From Acanthochromis polyacanthus (lineage: Eukaryota; Chordata; Actinopteri; Pomacentridae), in assembly GCF_021347895.1 (NCBI RefSeq), contig NC_067129.1:30727690-30791689 (forward strand): a stretch of DNA of 64,000 bases. Direction: 5' to 3'. A program made the position numbers and the translations under genes. Below the pieces are notes generated by a model. That model was given only the letters and a program-made list of their open reading frames with translations, searched no databases and was not told where the DNA came from. How positions within the stretch are numbered: position 1 is the stretch's first letter; every line of letters starts with the position of its first letter. This document shows positions 61,097-64,000 of the stretch, piece after piece.

Positions 61097-63130
61097 TGCC
61101 TGTAGCAGTACTACGTTATGATTTATTGCTCTCGTTATCAATAATTGGGGCACCACCCTAGATTTCTAGGGAAAAATTTAATATTAATAAAAAAAATAAT
61201 ATTCATAAAAATTTTGATCAATCTCATATCAAAAAGTCTTGAATCCTCGTTTAAATTGACCACATTCTACACAAAGAAACACAAGACTGTAACTTGGTCT
61301 AAAATGAGGTATTTATTAACTATTCTATGAAAATAATGACAAGTGAACTATGTACAATGTAGATATGGTGTGTGTGTGTGTGTGTGCGTGCAGGACTACA
61401 TGTGTGCGTGGAATGTGGGAGTGTGTGTGTGGTGTGTGTGCATGTGTGAGGGATGTGGAAGTAGGTGTGAGAGAGAAGGAAATATGGTGAGAATTAGCCA
61501 GAGCTAACCTGACGAGGTAACCGGTAATTTGGATTAAGAATTCTAATGATTTGTAAAAGAATAAATTGATTAAATTAATTAATTGACCAAGCTGTTAGTA
61601 CATCACCCATAGAATGGAATCAGAGCAAACTCAGCTGGAGTTATTGAAGTGAACCGTCATGGGCTGGGACGTGAGGGCCTTCAGATTATGCACACGGTCT
61701 GGACCTGCAGGTTCGGAGCGGTGCGTCGTCGTCGTTGTTGTGGCCACGCCTAGATGTCCTGCCGCAGGTTGATCGGTTCTATGCAAAGACCTGGTCCAAC
61801 AGGTCTCCGTAGTTCTCAGCTGAGTGTTTAAAAATGATGGTTCTCAGGCTTTAGCCAAGAAAACGGGTGTTGATGAAAAACGGTCAAAATTAAGAAAAAT
61901 AAATGCGGGTTCTGAATCGGTTCTTCAGATTAAAACGAATAAAATTCGGCTTAACGTGAGCAAAATGTCTCCTTAAGTTACAAAAATATTAAGAGATAAA
62001 TAGTTAACAAACTTAGATGGTGAGGGAATTTCAAAGATAGAAAAAACGCGCTTTAGGTAAGAAAATAATGAGAGAGACTTTGGTTGGCCTCTCAGGAAGA
62101 GAGGGGTAAGAGAGTAGGTCGGTAAGAGAGCAAGAGAGTGAGATGTGGGCTACGGCTGACTTTATCTGTGGGTCCAGCTAAGGGGAGGACCTGGGCGGAG
62201 AGAGAGAACTTTTAGGCGCGAGTCTGGTGGAATTTGGAATCTCTTTGTTCTCACAGAGTAGAGAAGAAAGAGGAGTCCAGAATGGATTAAAATATGATAT
62301 TAAACGCGCAAAACACGATCTGTCTATCCCACCATATTCAGTTGTGTGAAAGTGAAATGTGTAGATTAATACATATGTTCATATGATGTGAATCATTTCA
62401 TTCATAACTCTATGTTTATGTTTATGACATTAAAAATATGTATCACAGTGAAAATATAACAACAAGTCAGAGATTTGGTAACAGGTAAATACAATGGTCA
62501 TCATTCAACCTAAATGGAGAGGAAATTCAGAGGTTAATACTGGAATTCATTCCAAAATCATAGTATCCTGGGGAAGAAATGATTAACATCACAAATTAAT
62601 AAATCGACTTCTATCAGACATGCAAATATGATCTTCAAATATGACATAGATGAAACACTGTGAGTAACTGTGGTAAATCTGGAAAAACCAAAAGCATATA
62701 GAAATATTAATTTGGCAAGTGTTTTTGTTTAAGTTCAGTTCCAGTCTCTTTGTTTCAGTCAAAGAGAGGGAGAGGGTGACTCCAGCCTTCTGCCATAAAG
62801 TTTTACGACTTGTTATCTGATCTGTGGAATGCAGAGACATCTCCGGCTGAGGGTCTCCTAAAGCTGAAAAGGGATTTTAGCATGAAAGTTCATTAAACAA
62901 ACGTCCATAGCATATAATTGAAAGTCATTGTCTTTTAAAAAGAAGAAGTTATTCCAGGGGTTTAAATGTTCACAGGAGTTCCATCCTTCTGTGAATGAAA
63001 ACCTACAGAAATACAAATGTCTCAATCCTCCTATAGAGATGGGTGTTGGTCAGTGCTGAAGAGAGGGAGAGCTTATCTGAGTTTTGATCAGCTCAGGAAT
63101 TCCAGGGCCTTTGCAGTCTTGCTACATGCC
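61097..63130. mobile_element. Solo LTR of an endogenous-retrovirus-like element (2026 bp), 4-bp target duplication
   Basis: Spans 61101-63126. It starts TGTAGCAGTAC and ends AGTCTTGCTACA, giving TG...CA termini with inverted TGTAGCA/TGCTACA. TGCC flanks both ends (61097-61100, 63127-63130). The empty-site sequence is visible in the paralogous unit at 59421-59467 (TTTGCCCAAAATGACAAAAA), which proves the insertion and its duplication. It contains a GT-rich run (61370-61445) and a GA-rich segment (62095-62215). AATAAA on the minus strand at 61304-61309 suggests minus orientation, but this is not certain. No retroviral gene remains. Confidence 0.75.
61366..61450 (+). repeat. Imperfect (GT)n microsatellite within the LTR
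   Basis: GTGTGTGTG runs interrupted by CGTGC and AGGACTACAT. Confidence 0.8.
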
Positions 63131-63290
63131 CAACATGACAAGAACTTCTACAAAATGACCAAAAATTGTCAAAAACTATCAAAATGTGTGTGAAATAATG
63201 CTTTCATTGTGTCTAATAGTTGTGACCAACCTCCTACCAACATGACATGAGCCTTAAAGTTTACCCAGAATGCACTTTGTAAAGTTTTCT
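63131..63290 (+). repeat. Second half of the ~320-bp tandem unit split by the LTR
   Basis: Continues directly from 61100: CAACATGACAAGAACTTCTA onward matches 59449 onward, ending TTTACCCAGAATGCACTTTG then TAAAGTTTTCT as at 59582-59615. Confidence 0.85.
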
Positions 63291-64000
63291 CTGGTGAATG
63301 ATCAGAAAACAGAAACACATCCAGGAAATCAGTGATTGTTTCTATGACATTAAACTGTTCACACCAGGATACATCCCATAATACTGATGATGACAGCTGG
63401 TTCCAGAGAAAATGAACAGAAACCAGATTTAGTCTTAAAACTGTTGTAAAATTGATCTGGTCATTTTGAGTTCTGTTTTTTCTCAGATTTTTGTTATTTT
63501 GTGTTCATCTTTGTCATTTTTTTGCCTCTCCTCTGTGATTTTACATCAGATTTGTGTTGTTTTATTTGTCTTTGGGACAGTTTTTTCTAACTGCTCATTT
63601 TGTTTCTTGTTTTAGCTTCTCTCTATTGACATTTTCTGTTTTGTTTTCCTTGTTTTGTGTCTCATTTTTGTCATTTAGTGCCAAGTTTTATGCATTTTAA
63701 GTGTATTTGGGTCAGTTTTGTTTGTTTGTGACATAAAACTATGATGCATCCCATAATACTGATGCTCAAAGTTAGATACAGAACAAATGAGCAAAAGGCA
63801 GATTTAGTTTTTAGACTGTGACATCTAGATGGATATAAAACTGATCTGGATGACGTTTTTAACAGAACTTTAATTTGTTTTTGCTCCTAAATGTCTTGTG
63901 TCTCTCTGCTGTACTGATGAAGTTCTGAGGCTCAGAAATACCAGAAATAGGACGACATTTCGACCAACTCCCAGGTACATCCCCCGTCAAAAGTTTTGAG
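63291..64000. other. T/G-rich simple repeat and a diverged duplication; no gene
   Basis: CATCCCATAATACTGATG recurs at 63371 and 63747 with similar following sequence (GCAGATTTAGTTTT / CCAGATTTAGTC), a diverged duplication of about 375 bp. Between them is the TTTTGT-type simple repeat. Near 63950, ACGACATTTCGACCAACTCC resembles the marker phrase of the 29-34 kb array. Confidence 0.5.

Overview
The window reads as intergenic or large-intron DNA from a ray-finned fish, most likely a percomorph teleost. It is AT-rich and has microsatellites, minisatellites and a dense layer of vertebrate-type transposons: Tc1, hAT, P-like/THAP, ISL2EU-like, solo retroviral-type LTRs, a tRNA-derived SINE and LINE tails. 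There are no bacterial-style operons, no rRNA and no intact host gene. The only long, intact, recognisable proteins are two Tc1/mariner transposases of 344 residues. One good candidate host exon (73 bp, both splice sites present) lies at 47607-47679, but I could not name its gene.

Layout. 1-9.4 kb: unassigned AT-rich DNA, a 191-bp terminal stub of the Tc1 family, a GATA microsatellite, a 55-bp minisatellite inside a larger repeat, and a degenerate interspersed repeat at 5.9-7.5 kb. 9.4-13.1 kb: a hAT-type element with a near-perfect 8-bp target duplication, then a 1761-bp solo LTR with a perfect 4-bp duplication. 13-21 kb: T/G-rich simple sequence and several GC-balanced, homeodomain-site-rich stretches that look like conserved non-coding elements. 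21-26 kb: a degenerate minisatellite split by a hAT-like element, a 450-bp polypurine tract, and a palindromic MITE. 29-34.5 kb: a tandem array of about 345-bp units into which an intact Tc1 and a 390-bp Tc1/mariner MITE have inserted. 36.7-36.9 kb: two CTCF-like motifs 132 bp apart. 38.1-39.8 kb: the second Tc1, inverted relative to the first. 40.4-41.3 kb: a THAP-bearing, internally deleted element with P-superfamily hallmarks and a perfect 25-bp-arm hairpin. 44.6-46.8 kb: a 31-bp minisatellite and a GGTT/GGTC array. 48.1-48.9 kb: a mini ISL2EU-type element with one exon of a YqaJ-type gene facing a frameshifted THAP gene. 50.5-51.8 kb: an element with 13-bp perfect inverted termini and a 6-bp duplication. 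54.1-55.0 kb: a hAT with BED finger remnants and a perfect 8-bp duplication. 56-57.3 kb: a triplicated Tc1 fossil. 59.2-63.3 kb: a tandem repeat interrupted by a SINE, a LINE fragment and a 2026-bp solo LTR.

How the parts relate. Nothing here forms a pathway. The window is best read as a record of successive insertions. Several insertions are proven by empty-site logic inside the window: the array period is restored when the MITE is subtracted, and the 2-kb LTR has an unfilled paralogous site 1.7 kb away. The most biologically active candidates are the two Tc1 copies. Their defects are complementary: copy 1 has a consensus-like transposase but a deleted left inverted repeat, and copy 2 has complete inverted repeats but substitutions in the protein.
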